NCBI RefSeq assembly: GCF_026626705.1
Contig: NZ_JAPNKC010000001.1
Location: 6,590,001 to 6,654,000, forward strand
Direction of reading: 5' to 3'
Source: Pyxidicoccus sp. MSG2
GTDB lineage: Bacteria > Myxococcota > Myxococcia > Myxococcales > Myxococcaceae
Length of the DNA stretch: 64,000 nucleotides
Part shown: piece after piece, positions 1 through 8,228 of the stretch
Layout of the letters: the number at the start of each line of letters is the position of its first letter
How positions within the stretch are numbered: the stretch's first letter is position 1
Position numbers and translations under genes: made by a program
The notes under the pieces: generated by a model
Databases searched by the model: none
What the model was told of the DNA's origin: nothing
What the model saw: only the letters and a program-made list of their open reading frames with translations

Positions 1-35
1 TCGTTGTAGACGGGGATGACGAGCGACACGAGCAT
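1..35 (-). CDS. Glycosyltransferase family 2, first codons only
   Basis: Read on the minus strand, an ATG at position 35 opens MLVSLVIPVYN and runs off the window edge. This hydrophobic strand followed by IPVYN is the usual opening of GT-A fold family 2 glycosyltransferases, where it forms the first strand of the nucleotide-sugar-binding fold. An AGAGG-like ribosome-binding site lies just upstream. The gene is divergent from the histidine kinase starting at 204. Only eleven residues are visible, so acceptor and sugar cannot be inferred. Confidence 0.6.
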   Translation of the reverse strand, partial: MLVSLVIPVYN

Positions 36-203
36 GGCGGCTCGCGCCTCTACCCCATTTCCCCGCCGGGGGCGAATGTCCAGCACCTACCGTGCGCCGG
101 CCCGGGGGGGTGACGCGCGTTGCCCGGTTTGCATGAAATGCCCTGCTGCCTCGGGAGCCGGTCCAGGGGGGGCCTCCTTCCGGCGGCAAGCGCGGAGCGC
201 GCA

Positions 204-2717
204 ATGAACCACCCACTGGAACATGTGGGCCACGGAGTCTTGTCCGCGGAGTCCCCGCCGGGAGCCGGGGAGGGGCTGGTCGCGGGACTGAGGGAAATCA
301 TCTACGGCGCCTGGTACATGCCACACGGCCACTGCTACCAGTGGCAGCCGGACCTGGTGGCGCTGCACGTGTTGTCCGACGCGCTCACCGGCGCCGCGTA
401 CCTCTTCATCTCCCTGTCGCTGTTCGTGCTGGTGCGGCGCATCCGGCTGCCCTTCGGCGGGATGATTCTCTCCTTCGGCGTCTTCATCGGCGCGTGCGGG
501 CTGACGCACCTGATGGAGGTGTGGAACGTGTGGAACTCGGCCTACTGGCTGGCCGGGGGCGTGAAGGGGGTGACGGCGGTGGCGTCGGTGGCCACGGGGC
601 TGTACCTGCTGCCGCTGCGCCGCCAGGTGGCGGACGTGGTGGCCTCCGCGCGGCTGTCCGAGGAGCGCCGGGTGCGGCTGGAGACGAGCAGCCGGGAGCT
701 GGAGGCGCTCTACGCGAAGCTGAAGGAGTCCGAGGCGCAGCGCACCGGCTTCTTCGCCAACGTCAGCCACGAACTGCGCACGCCGCTGGCGCTCATCCTG
801 GGTCCGGTGGACCGGCTCCTGCAGCGTGGCGTGCCGGACGCGGAGGACCGCAGGGATTTGGAGGCGGTGCGGCGCAACGCGCGGGTGCTGATGCGGCACG
901 TGAATGCGCTGCTGGACGTGGCGAAGCTGGACGCGGGGCAGATGCGGGCGTCCTACGCGGAGGCGGACCTGTCGCGGCTGGTGCGCCTGTGCGCGGAGAA
1001 CTTCGAGGGGCTGGTGGCGGAGCGGCGCCTGGGCTTCTCGCTGGAGCTGCCGGGCATGCTCCCCGCGCAGGTGGACCCGGAGAAGCTGCAGCGGGTGGTG
1101 CTGAACCTGTTGTCCAACGCGGTGAAGTTCACCCCGGAGGACGGCTCCATCCGCGTGGCCCTGGGCGCGGAGGCCGGGTGGGGCCGGCTGGTGGTGGAGG
1201 ACAGCGGGCCGGGCGTGCCGCCCGAGCTGCGCGAGGTCATCTTCGAGCGCTTCCGCCAGGGCGAGGGCGGCACCACGCGCGAGTTCGGCGGCACCGGGCT
1301 GGGGCTGGCGATTGCGCGCGACTTCGTGACCCTGCACGGCGGCCGCATCCGCGTGGAGGAGCGGCCAGGCGGCGGGGCGCGCTTCGTGGCGGAGCTGCCG
1401 CTGCTGGCGCCCTCGGAGACGCAGCTGCGCTCCGGGCCGGAGCCGGACACATTCCCACTGGCGGCCCGGGCCGAGGTGGACGTGCTGCGGACCCCGGAGG
1501 ACGCGCCGGTGGTGGTGCCGGAGGACTCCTTCCGCCCACGGGTGCTGGTGGTGGAGGACACGCGGGAGATGCGGCGCTTCGTGGCGGAGACGCTGGCGCA
1601 GGACTTCCGGGTGAGCACCGCGGCGGACGGCGAGGACGGGTTGCGGCAGGCGGAGACGCTGCGGCCGGACGTCATTGTCAGTGACCTGATGATGCCGCGC
1701 ATGGGCGGCGACCAGCTGGTGCGCGAGGTGCGTGCGAGGGAGGGGCTGGAGTCCACGCCCATCCTCATGCTCACCGCGCGGGCGGATGACGCGTTGCGGG
1801 TGGACCTGCTGCGCGCCGGGGCGCAGGACTACCTGGTGAAGCCCTTCCTGGCGGAGGAGCTGCTGGCGCGGGTGTCGAACCTGGCGGTGGTGAAGCGCAC
1901 GCGCGAGGTGCTGCAAGGCGCGCTGGACGCGCGCACGTCGGACATGGAACTGCTGGCGCGCGAGCTGGGGCTGCGCAAGCGTCAGCTGGAGGCGGCGCTG
2001 GAGACGACCAGCTCGGCACGCGAGTCGGCGGAGCGCGCCAGCGAGTCCCGGAGCACCCTGCTGCGGCTGGTGTCCCACGAGCTGCGCACGCCGCTGTCGG
2101 TGCTGCAGCTCACCCAGCATGCCTTCCTGCGCGAGGTGGGCCCGCTGAAGCCGAAGGCCTCGGAGATGTTCGAGCGGATGGTGCGCTCCACGCTGCGGCT
2201 GCGGGACATGACGGAGATGGTGCTCCAGTACAACCAACTGGAGTCGGGGCGGCTGGTGGTGCGGCGCGAGCCGGTGGACCTGGTGGAGCTGGCGGAGGAG
2301 GTGCTGGGCGAGGTGCGCTGCGAGGCGGACCGCAAGGGGCTGAAGCTGGCCCTGGCGCGGCCGGCGGGAAAGGCGCTGGCGCAGACGGACTCGCGCATGG
2401 CGCAGCTGGTGCTGCTCAACCTGGTGATGAACGCAGTGAAGTACACCCAGCAGGGCGGCATCCACGTGGCGGTGGAGGTGGTGGCGGACGCGCGGCGGAT
2501 GCGGGTGCGAGACAGCGGCCCGGGGATTCCGCCCGAGGCGCAGGCGCGCGTCTTCGAGCCCTTCCAACACCTGGAGCCGCTGGACCACAAGTCCAAGCCG
2601 GGCGTGGGGCTGGGCCTGACGCTGGTGCGCGAGCTGGTGACGGTGCTGGGAGGGAAGGTCTCGCTGAAGTCGGAGCCGGGCTTGGGAAGTGAGTTCGTCG
2701 TCGAGCTGCCCTCGTGA
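204..2717 (+). CDS. Hybrid histidine kinase with ethylene-receptor-like membrane domain
   Basis: An 837-residue inner-membrane sensor kinase. I chose the ATG at 204 because the fold begins there; an in-frame ATG at 120 adds only low-complexity sequence. Residues 45-140 form three membrane helices resembling the ethylene-binding domain of ETR1 and its bacterial homologues, with Asp59 in HVLSDA and Cys98/His102 in ACGLTHLMEVW at the copper-ligand positions. A coiled linker (150-180) leads to a first HisKA box (VSHELRTP, His189) and HATPase. A receiver domain follows (about 446-560, phospho-acceptor Asp494 in SDLMMP), then a second HisKA (VSHELRTP, His625) and HATPase with GVGLGL. The order kinase-receiver-kinase in one chain is unusual and suggests an internal phosphorelay. 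No response-regulator gene is adjacent. Family assignment is strong; the ligand (ethylene or another small molecule or metal) is inference. Confidence 0.88.
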   Translation: MNHPLEHVGHGVLSAESPPGAGEGLVAGLREIIYGAWYMPHGHCYQWQPDLVALHVLSDALTGAAYLFISLSLFVLVRRIRLPFGGMILSFGVFIGACGLTHLMEVWNVWNSAYWLAGGVKGVTAVASVATGLYLLPLRRQVADVVASARLSEERRVRLETSSRELEALYAKLKESEAQRTGFFANVSHELRTPLALILGPVDRLLQRGVPDAEDRRDLEAVRRNARVLMRHVNALLDVAKLDAGQMRASYAEADLSRLVRLCAENFEGLVAERRLGFSLELPGMLPAQVDPEKLQRVVLNLLSNAVKFTPEDGSIRVALGAEAGWGRLVVEDSGPGVPPELREVIFERFRQGEGGTTREFGGTGLGLAIARDFVTLHGGRIRVEERPGGGARFVAELPLLAPSETQLRSGPEPDTFPLAARAEVDVLRTPEDAPVVVPEDSFRPRVLVVEDTREMRRFVAETLAQDFRVSTAADGEDGLRQAETLRPDVIVSDLMMPRMGGDQLVREVRAREGLESTPILMLTARADDALRVDLLRAGAQDYLVKPFLAEELLARVSNLAVVKRTREVLQGALDARTSDMELLARELGLRKRQLEAALETTSSARESAERASESRSTLLRLVSHELRTPLSVLQLTQHAFLREVGPLKPKASEMFERMVRSTLRLRDMTEMVLQYNQLESGRLVVRREPVDLVELAEEVLGEVRCEADRKGLKLALARPAGKALAQTDSRMAQLVLLNLVMNAVKYTQQGGIHVAVEVVADARRMRVRDSGPGIPPEAQARVFEPFQHLEPLDHKSKPGVGLGLTLVRELVTVLGGKVSLKSEPGLGSEFVVELPS

Positions 2718-2826
2718 GTATCTTGATTCTCGATTTCTGATAAAACGGACTGATCGCCCATGGAAGGATTTTCCAGCTTCGACAGGCTTCCTGGGTGCCA
2801 ACCCGTGTCACGGAATCGAGACCCCG

Positions 2827-3573
2827 ATGAAGAGGCTGTTCCTGTGTGCAGTCGCGCTGTCGATGGCAGTGGCTTGTTCGAACGGGCCAAAGGGGCAGGA
2901 GGAAGAGGCGGAAGGCTTCGCGCTCCTCCAGCATGACGAGACGACGCTCGAGGCCACGTACCGCGCGGGCGGCGCGTCCGTGCGCGTGCTGGTGGTGGAG
3001 ACCGAGTCCAAGGTCGTCGAGGTGACCTACGACTTCGGTGACCCGGTCATTGCGTTCCACCTCGACTACAACCAGGGCGTCGGCAACTTCATGCCGACCG
3101 GTGCCCCGCTCGACGCCGCGCAGGCGCAGTTGATTGAGCCCCTGCTGGGGGGCATCTCGAAAATCATCCCGCAGGACGAGGCCACGCCGCGCACGCGCGT
3201 CGAGGACGCGGCCATGCGCCAGACGAGCTTCATGCAGATCGTCCCCGTGGGCGAGGTGCTCACGTCGTACGAGTTCGTGTCGGAGCGCGGCTGGGTCCAC
3301 CTCTCGTGCACCTGCGGGACGCAGTACATCGGGTCCGGCTATTACCGTCAGGCGGGCCGGGGCTGCAGCTGCAACGGCGGTGACAACGGCTGCAAGGGGC
3401 GCTGCGGTCAGGGCTGCGGCATCACCAGCACCCCGCCGTGCGTGGGCACGACGGCGTACACGCAGGACTGCGCCAAGCATGACTACGGCCTGGGGAGCTT
3501 CGCCGCCGCGTCCGATGACTACTCGTTCGCGAGCAACAACTGCAGCTGCAGTGGCGTAGGCACCTGTTACTGA
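2827..3573 (+). CDS. Cys-rich secreted lipoprotein, phospholipase A2-like C-terminus
   Basis: A 248-residue protein starting at the ATG of MKRLFLC. The first 19 residues are a lipoprotein signal ending MAVAC, so export and lipidation are likely. The middle (about 30-160) is beta-rich with no family I recognise. The last 80 residues are crowded with cysteines and contain GRCGQGCG followed by YTQDCAKHDYGLG and ASDDYSF. The C-x-x-H-D core and trailing Asp-Asp resemble the catalytic His-Asp signature of secreted prokaryotic phospholipase A2-like proteins. Whether it is catalytic is uncertain, because the usual Ca-binding loop is not obvious. It stands alone, 110 bp after the histidine kinase. Confidence 0.6.
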   Translation: MKRLFLCAVALSMAVACSNGPKGQEEEAEGFALLQHDETTLEATYRAGGASVRVLVVETESKVVEVTYDFGDPVIAFHLDYNQGVGNFMPTGAPLDAAQAQLIEPLLGGISKIIPQDEATPRTRVEDAAMRQTSFMQIVPVGEVLTSYEFVSERGWVHLSCTCGTQYIGSGYYRQAGRGCSCNGGDNGCKGRCGQGCGITSTPPCVGTTAYTQDCAKHDYGLGSFAAASDDYSFASNNCSCSGVGTCY

Positions 3574-3595
3574 CGCGACGTCCGAAGGTGGAAAT

Positions 3596-3626
3596 GGCGC
3601 GGGCCGCCCATGGGGCTGCCCGCGCC
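3596..3626. terminator. Hairpin between convergent genes
   Basis: GGCGCGGGC (3596-3604) pairs perfectly with GCCCGCGCC (3618-3626) across a 13-nt loop. It lies between the stop of the Cys-rich lipoprotein and the stop of the convergent minus-strand gene. There is no T tract, so it is a plausible bidirectional termination or mRNA-end hairpin rather than a classical intrinsic terminator. Confidence 0.45.
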
Positions 3627-3666
3627 TCGGAGACTCCGCTCGAGCGCCTCGAGCGTGCGCGGAGGC

Positions 3667-4140
3667 TCACCCGGGGGCGCGCAGGAGGACTCCCATCCGT
3701 TCGTTCGCCTCGTAGAAGCCGGCGATGGCCTCCGACCACAGGCTGCTGACCCTGGCGGGCTCATGGGTCTCCGAGAGCTCAATCAAGACGGCGACGGTGC
3801 GTTTGACACGCTCCCGCAACGCATCGTCCTGGACCCGGACGTTGAGGATGAGCGTCCGGACCTGGGCCACCGTCAGCTTCTTGAACTCCTCCGCCGAGAG
3901 CTGACTCCTGAAGACCCGCTGTTGCATGTGGCTGATGACCTCGGAGAGGGACTCCTGGAGTGCCAGCATCGTCTGCGCCTGGAACTCGGCGCGGGCGCTG
4001 GCCTGCTGGTCTGCTCTCTCTGTGGCTCTGACCTCGCGCTCACGTCGGATCTGGCGACGGTACTGGGTGGTCTCCGTGATGAGCGTGAGGACCGCGCCCA
4101 GCAGGAAGGTGATGAGGGGAAGCACGTCCTCCAGTGTCAT
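3667..4140 (-). CDS. Small membrane-anchored hypothetical protein
   Basis: A 157-residue protein I do not recognise. The N-terminus (residues 5-22, LPLITFLLGAVLTLI) is a single membrane segment. It is followed by a long charged, probably coiled-coil helix (QYRRQIRREREVRATERADQQ) and then a helical cytoplasmic domain. Topology suggests a short N-out, C-in anchor. Convergent with the gene ending at 3573 and divergent from the Imm11-like gene at 4313. Confidence 0.6.
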   Translation of the reverse strand: MTLEDVLPLITFLLGAVLTLITETTQYRRQIRREREVRATERADQQASARAEFQAQTMLALQESLSEVISHMQQRVFRSQLSAEEFKKLTVAQVRTLILNVRVQDDALRERVKRTVAVLIELSETHEPARVSSLWSEAIAGFYEANERMGVLLRAPG

Positions 4141-4312
4141 GCGCCAGCCTCCCTGGGCGGGTTGCCGCGTCCGTCCAGCCCATGTCCCGGCCCCGAGCCG
4201 GTTCCTCCACGCCTATGGTGCGCACCGTGGAGACGCGCCGTCACTCCAGGAGGCTTGAATGCCTCCGCGTGCGGCGGAGTAGGCTCTCGAACCCCTGAAA
4301 GGACAGCGACGC

Positions 4313-4804
4313 ATGGCGCAGCCCTACTCCGTATTGCGCGTGGAGGACCCCGATACCGGCAGCCGCGCCCGGCTTCACTACACGCGCGACAATCCCCTGC
4401 GCAGCTGGATGACCGGGGTGGCGTTTGCCGCGCCGCCGCCCACGCCCATCGCGCTGGGGCTGCGCGGCACGGATGAAGAAGGGTGGGTGCTGGGGGACTT
4501 GTGGCTGACGCCGATTACCGTCATGTCCCGCCGCCTGCACACGGCGCTGGTGCAGGCGGGGGTGGACAACCTCGCGGTCTATCCGGCTACGCTGCGCGAC
4601 CCCCTGACCGAGACGGTCCATACCGATTTCGTTGCGTTCAACGTGATTGGCAAGCGGCCCGGGGCGGAGCCGGGTGGGGCGTTGTTGTTCCGCCTGGCGG
4701 AGGCGGTCAATGTCATCCTGATTCATGACTCCGTCCGGCGCGTGGTCGAGGAGGCGGGTATCGACACCCTGACCTTCATCGACCCCGAAGACTTCGCGGG
4801 CTGA
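4313..4804 (+). CDS. Imm11-like (DUF1629-type) protein
   Basis: A 163-residue soluble protein. The C-terminal third reads as a family core: DFVAFNVIGKRPG, then ALLFRLAEAVNVILIHDSVR and a VVEEAGIDTLTF end, the layout of Imm11/DUF1629 proteins that are often encoded beside polymorphic toxins. The N-terminal half carries a run of prolines (AAPPPTPIALGL). No toxin gene is adjacent, so if it is an immunity protein it is an orphan. The start ATG is preceded by a GGACAGCG stretch. Family assignment is from pattern only. Confidence 0.5.
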   Translation: MAQPYSVLRVEDPDTGSRARLHYTRDNPLRSWMTGVAFAAPPPTPIALGLRGTDEEGWVLGDLWLTPITVMSRRLHTALVQAGVDNLAVYPATLRDPLTETVHTDFVAFNVIGKRPGAEPGGALLFRLAEAVNVILIHDSVRRVVEEAGIDTLTFIDPEDFAG

Positions 4805-4990
4805 GCCAGCGCACGTACGAGTTCGGTATGCGGCTCGCGCTCGGGGCAGGTGGCGCGGACGTGCTGCGGCAGGTGGCGGGAGAGGGCCTGGTGCTCGCGG
4901 GGGCGAGCCTCGTGCCCGCCTGGCGCGCGGCGCTCGTGGAACCGGGCCGCGTCTTGAGTGGGATGGTGAGGCTGCTGCGCCCGGGAATCC

Positions 4991-5811
4991 TCAGGCGTCC
5001 AGTCGCGCGAGCAACTCACGCACCAGCAGCTCGAAGACACGCGGCTGCTCCAGGTTGGGCAGATGCGCGCAGCCCGGCATCATGCGCAGGTCCGCGCCCG
5101 GGATGCTGTGCGCGAGCAGTGCGCAGCGCTCCTTCAGGTGCGGCACATCCAGGTCTCCGCACACCACCCTCGTCGGCACGCGCAGCTCTCCGAGCCGTGG
5201 CAGCGCGGGAGGGGGCTCCTGCGCCGCGCCGGGAGATGGTGCGCGCAGTGCCACGCCATTCATTTCAAGGAACAGCGCACGTGCCGCGCCGCCCACCCGG
5301 CCCTCGGGTCCTTGCGGCCCGTCCAGCCACAGGTGCGCCTCCAGTGCGTTGACGCGCTCCACCTCTCCCCGCGCCTCCGCCTCCTCGATGCTCGCGTAGA
5401 GGCGCGCCACGGCGGGCGCGGGCGCGGCGGGAGCAACGGCGCCACTCACCGCGGGCGCGATGAGCACGAGCCCCCGCACCCGCTCCGGATGCGCCAGCGT
5501 GAAGTCGAGCGCCACGCGTCCGCCCTGTGAGCAACCCACCAGCACCGCCTGCCCTCGCCCAATGCGTCGAGCACCGCGCGCAGGTCGTCCACGTGGCTGA
5601 AGGATTCGGCAACCCCGTGGCTCTCTCCGAAGCCGCGCCGGTCATACGCGAGCGCATGGTGCGTGGGCGCGAAGGCCGCGAGCTCGGCGCGCCACATCCT
5701 CCGGTCCGCCACTCCCGCATGCAGGAACACCAGCGCCGGCCCGCGCCCCGCGTGCTCGCCCGCGAGTCGCGTCTGCCCCTGTACGACCTCGAACCGCTCG
5801 GGTGCCGTCAT
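4991..5811 (-). pseudogene. Alpha/beta hydrolase broken by a single-base frameshift
   Basis: Two minus-strand frames join into one alpha/beta hydrolase. The upstream half starts at the ATG at 5811 (MTAPERFEVVQGQ) and carries the oxyanion strand LVFLHAGVADRRMW and YDRRGFGES. It loses frame after DALGEG near 5549-5556. The downstream half carries the nucleophile elbow VGCSQGG, cap helices, the acid region VVCGDLDVP and the catalytic His in GCAHLPNLEQP. One missing base in the GGCGAGGGCAGGC run explains the break. All three catalytic positions survive, so the lesion is recent, or it is a sequencing error, and the intact product would be about 273 residues. Confidence 0.75.
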
Positions 5812-5924
5812 GGGCCCAGCATATTTCGCGGCGCTCAGCTCGCGGTCACCAGGCTGCTGGCACACGACGTGCTTTGGGGCGGCGCAGCCGTCATCACCCC
5901 GAAGCATGAGAGGACCTGAAGCCC

Positions 5925-7376
5925 ATGAGCCTTCACTCGAAACTCCCGAACCTCGCGGCGCTCGCCGTGGGATTGCTGGTGCTCGCGGCCGCCCCGCGCG
6001 CCGAAGCGCAGCTGACGCCCACCGTCGCGCAGGTCCCGGCGAACGCGCCGCCCGCCATCCCCGCCGGCATGAAGGTGACGTGTACGCCGGGGCCCGGCAC
6101 CGGCGCCGCGGCCGCCAACTGTCCCGTGCTCAAGTGGCACGGCTACACCTACTGGGCCTTCAGCTACGGCGACAACCGCGTGGCCATGGGCATCGTCGTC
6201 TATGACGCCGCGGGCAAGGCCGTGGCGCAGTGGGAGAAGCCCGGCTCCCGCTACGTGTACGCCATCACCGTGGACGGCGCCGGCAAGAACGTGACGTTCG
6301 CCGGTCAGTCGGACGCGAAGATCACCATGACGTGGGATGCCCTGTTCCCGCCCCCCGTCGTCGTGCAGGTACCGGCGAACGCGCCGCCCGCCGTTCCCGC
6401 GGGCATGAAGGTGACGTGCACGCAGGGGCCGGGTACCGGCGCTGCGGCCACCACCTGCCCCGTGGTCAAGTGGGGCGGTTACACCTACTGGGCCTTCAGC
6501 TACCTCGACAACCGCGTGGCCATGGGCATCGTCGCCTATGACGCGGCGGGGAAGGTCGTCGCGCAGTGGGAGAAGCCCGGCTCCCGCTACGTGTATGCCA
6601 TCACCGTGGACTCCACCGGCCGGAACGTGGTGTTCGCCGGCCAGTCTGACGCGAAGCTCACCCTGAAGTGGAGCGACCTGTTCCCGCCGGCCGCGCCGCC
6701 CGCCAGGCCGGACTGGCAGCTGGTGGCGGGGCCCGTGGGCGCCACGCTCAAGCAGGTTTCCGTGGGCAACGCCAACGCCGTCTGGGGGCTGGATACGGCC
6801 GGCTATCCCTGGAAGTGGACTGGCTCGGCGTGGGAGCGGAAGGCCGGCACGGTCAGCACGCTCGCCGTCACCGCCGACGGCACCGTGTGGGCCACGAACC
6901 CTCCCGACTCGCTGCGCGTGCTGAAGCTGGACGTCGCCAACAACAAGTGGACCTGGAACATCCCCACCGGGATGAAGCAGGTGGCCGCCGTCAACGCCGC
7001 CTCCGCCTGGGGTCTGGACAACGGCGGTTCCCACTACCTGCTGAACGGCGCCACCTGGGAGAAGAAGGGCTGCTGCGTCAGCCAGATTTCCATCGGCTCC
7101 GACGGGGAGCTGTGGGCCACCAACCCCCCGGACTCCAACCGCGTCCTCCGTTGGGATGGCAGCAAGTGGACCTGGAACATCCCCGCGGGGATGACCTACG
7201 TGTCCGTGGGCAACGCGAAGAACATCTGGGCCCTGAACGGCTCGGACCAGATCTTCAAGTGGTCCGGCTCGGCCTGGCAGTCCATGCCCGGCGCGCTGCG
7301 GAACATCTCCGTGGCCGGTGATGGCACCGTCTGGGGCATCAACGCCACGGGCATGGTCTACAAGTGGGTCCCGTAG
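5925..7376 (+). CDS. Secreted protein: duplicated beta module plus tectonin-type propeller
   Basis: A 483-residue exported protein with a classical signal peptide (residues 1-28, cleavage after AEA). Residues 36-143 and 148-255 are two near-identical copies of a 112-residue module containing QVPANAPPA, a Cys pair and YTYWAFSY. Neither copy matches a family I can name. From about residue 258 to the end are tectonin repeats (VSVGNANAVWGLD, LAVTADGTVWATNPPDS, ISIGSDGELWATNPPDS), which fold as a beta-propeller and in other proteins bind sugars or lipopolysaccharide. A carbohydrate-binding surface or fruiting-body role is inference. Start chosen at the ATG giving the signal peptide; GAGAGGACC lies upstream. 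Confidence 0.75.
   Translation: MSLHSKLPNLAALAVGLLVLAAAPRAEAQLTPTVAQVPANAPPAIPAGMKVTCTPGPGTGAAAANCPVLKWHGYTYWAFSYGDNRVAMGIVVYDAAGKAVAQWEKPGSRYVYAITVDGAGKNVTFAGQSDAKITMTWDALFPPPVVVQVPANAPPAVPAGMKVTCTQGPGTGAAATTCPVVKWGGYTYWAFSYLDNRVAMGIVAYDAAGKVVAQWEKPGSRYVYAITVDSTGRNVVFAGQSDAKLTLKWSDLFPPAAPPARPDWQLVAGPVGATLKQVSVGNANAVWGLDTAGYPWKWTGSAWERKAGTVSTLAVTADGTVWATNPPDSLRVLKLDVANNKWTWNIPTGMKQVAAVNAASAWGLDNGGSHYLLNGATWEKKGCCVSQISIGSDGELWATNPPDSNRVLRWDGSKWTWNIPAGMTYVSVGNAKNIWALNGSDQIFKWSGSAWQSMPGALRNISVAGDGTVWGINATGMVYKWVP
6030..6689 (+). repeat. Tandem in-gene duplication, 336-bp period
   Basis: Copy one spans 6030-6353 and copy two 6366-6689. They agree at DNA level over most of their length, including long identical runs around GGCTACACCTACTGGGCC and GGAGAAGCCCGGCTCCCGC. 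The high nucleotide identity points to a fairly recent duplication or gene conversion. Confidence 0.85.
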
Positions 7377-7529
7377 TCGTGCGCACGTAGGCGGCGCTCC
7401 GTCCTGACGTGTCCTGACGTGTCAGTCCGCGTGATGACACGTCAGGGAGGCGTCTTCTGATTTTCGAATGGCCAGGCCGGCAGCGGCTCGCGTGCGGCCA
7501 CCCATACCGGGGCGCGATGGCCGGGCACG

Positions 7530-7608
7530 GGAAGAACTGCTCGCCGAAGGCGTCGCCCACGGAGAGGCCGAGCAGGGTGAGTGCCGCGTCTTCGCTAGCG
7601 AGGTCCAT
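7530..7608 (-). pseudogene. ADP-ribosylglycohydrolase N-terminal relic
   Basis: Minus-strand codons from the ATG at 7608 give MDLASEDAALTLLGLSVG followed by DAFGEQFF. LLGLSVGDA is the hallmark opening of ADP-ribosylglycohydrolase family proteins. After about 25 residues the similarity vanishes and no further family motif is seen before the neighbouring gene, so only the 5' end survives. The rest of 7377-7743 holds nothing I recognise. Confidence 0.5.
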
Positions 7609-7743
7609 CGAGGGACGGACTCTACCGTCGCGAGCGGCCGACCGCCGGGTGCGGACCTACCCTTTGCGCATTCGCTGTCTCCGGCGGAAGCTCACCGCGT
7701 CGCCTTGTCATGGATGGGCCGCGAGGGTGGAGAGGACGTGGGC

Positions 7744-8199
7744 ATGAGCCAGCTCGAGCTGAGATTCGGCTCGCCACATCACGGCTGGCTGCAGGTGGAG
7801 CTTGCCGACCGCGAGCGCAGCGTGTTGCTCGATGTGTCGGATGTGCCGGGCGACTCGCTCGCGATGCTGGCGGTGGCGGCTCTGGACCTCGTCGCCGGGC
7901 GGCGAGAAGCCCGCGTGGTGTGGTTCCTGGAGCCGAGCGAGGCCACCTGGAACTTCCAGCGTGAAGGCGACCAGGTCGCGGTGCGGGCCACCACTTCGGG
8001 CGCGGCGTCCGTGCTCCTGGAGGGCGGCACCGCTGAAGAACTCGCGCTCGTCATCTGGCGAGCGCTGCGGCGTCTCGAATCAGACCCGGCATGGAGCGCC
8101 GTGAGCACTGGCCGCGTCTGGTCACACCCTTTTCCGCACCGGGAAGTGGCTCAGTTGGGAGCCGTACTCGGCCGCGCATCAGCGCCTCAACGGTCCTGA
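7744..8199 (+). CDS. Hypothetical 151-residue protein
   Basis: I do not recognise this family. The start MSQLELRF at 7744 is preferred over upstream in-frame starts because GTGGAGAGG lies about ten bases ahead, and the upstream frame overlaps the ADP-ribosylglycohydrolase relic. The sequence alternates beta strands (LELRFGSPHHGWLQVELAD, ARVVWFLEPSEATWNF) and two helices, with no signal peptide, so it is probably cytoplasmic. A 29-bp gap separates it from the secreted protein at 8229, suggesting co-transcription. Confidence 0.55.
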   Translation: MSQLELRFGSPHHGWLQVELADRERSVLLDVSDVPGDSLAMLAVAALDLVAGRREARVVWFLEPSEATWNFQREGDQVAVRATTSGAASVLLEGGTAEELALVIWRALRRLESDPAWSAVSTGRVWSHPFPHREVAQLGAVLGRASAPQRS

Positions 8200-8228
8200 G
8201 TCGGACCCCAAAGCAAGGGAGAACCTCC

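Noticed and set aside
87..2801. 904-codon open frame antisense to the histidine kinase
   Set aside because: Composition is His/Arg/Gln/Leu-rich with no motifs. Long antisense frames are expected at this GC content, and the plus-strand kinase has clear catalytic motifs.
6030..6689. CRISPR or intergenic tandem repeat
   Set aside because: The repeat is a protein-coding duplication with a 336-bp period and preserved frame, without spacers.
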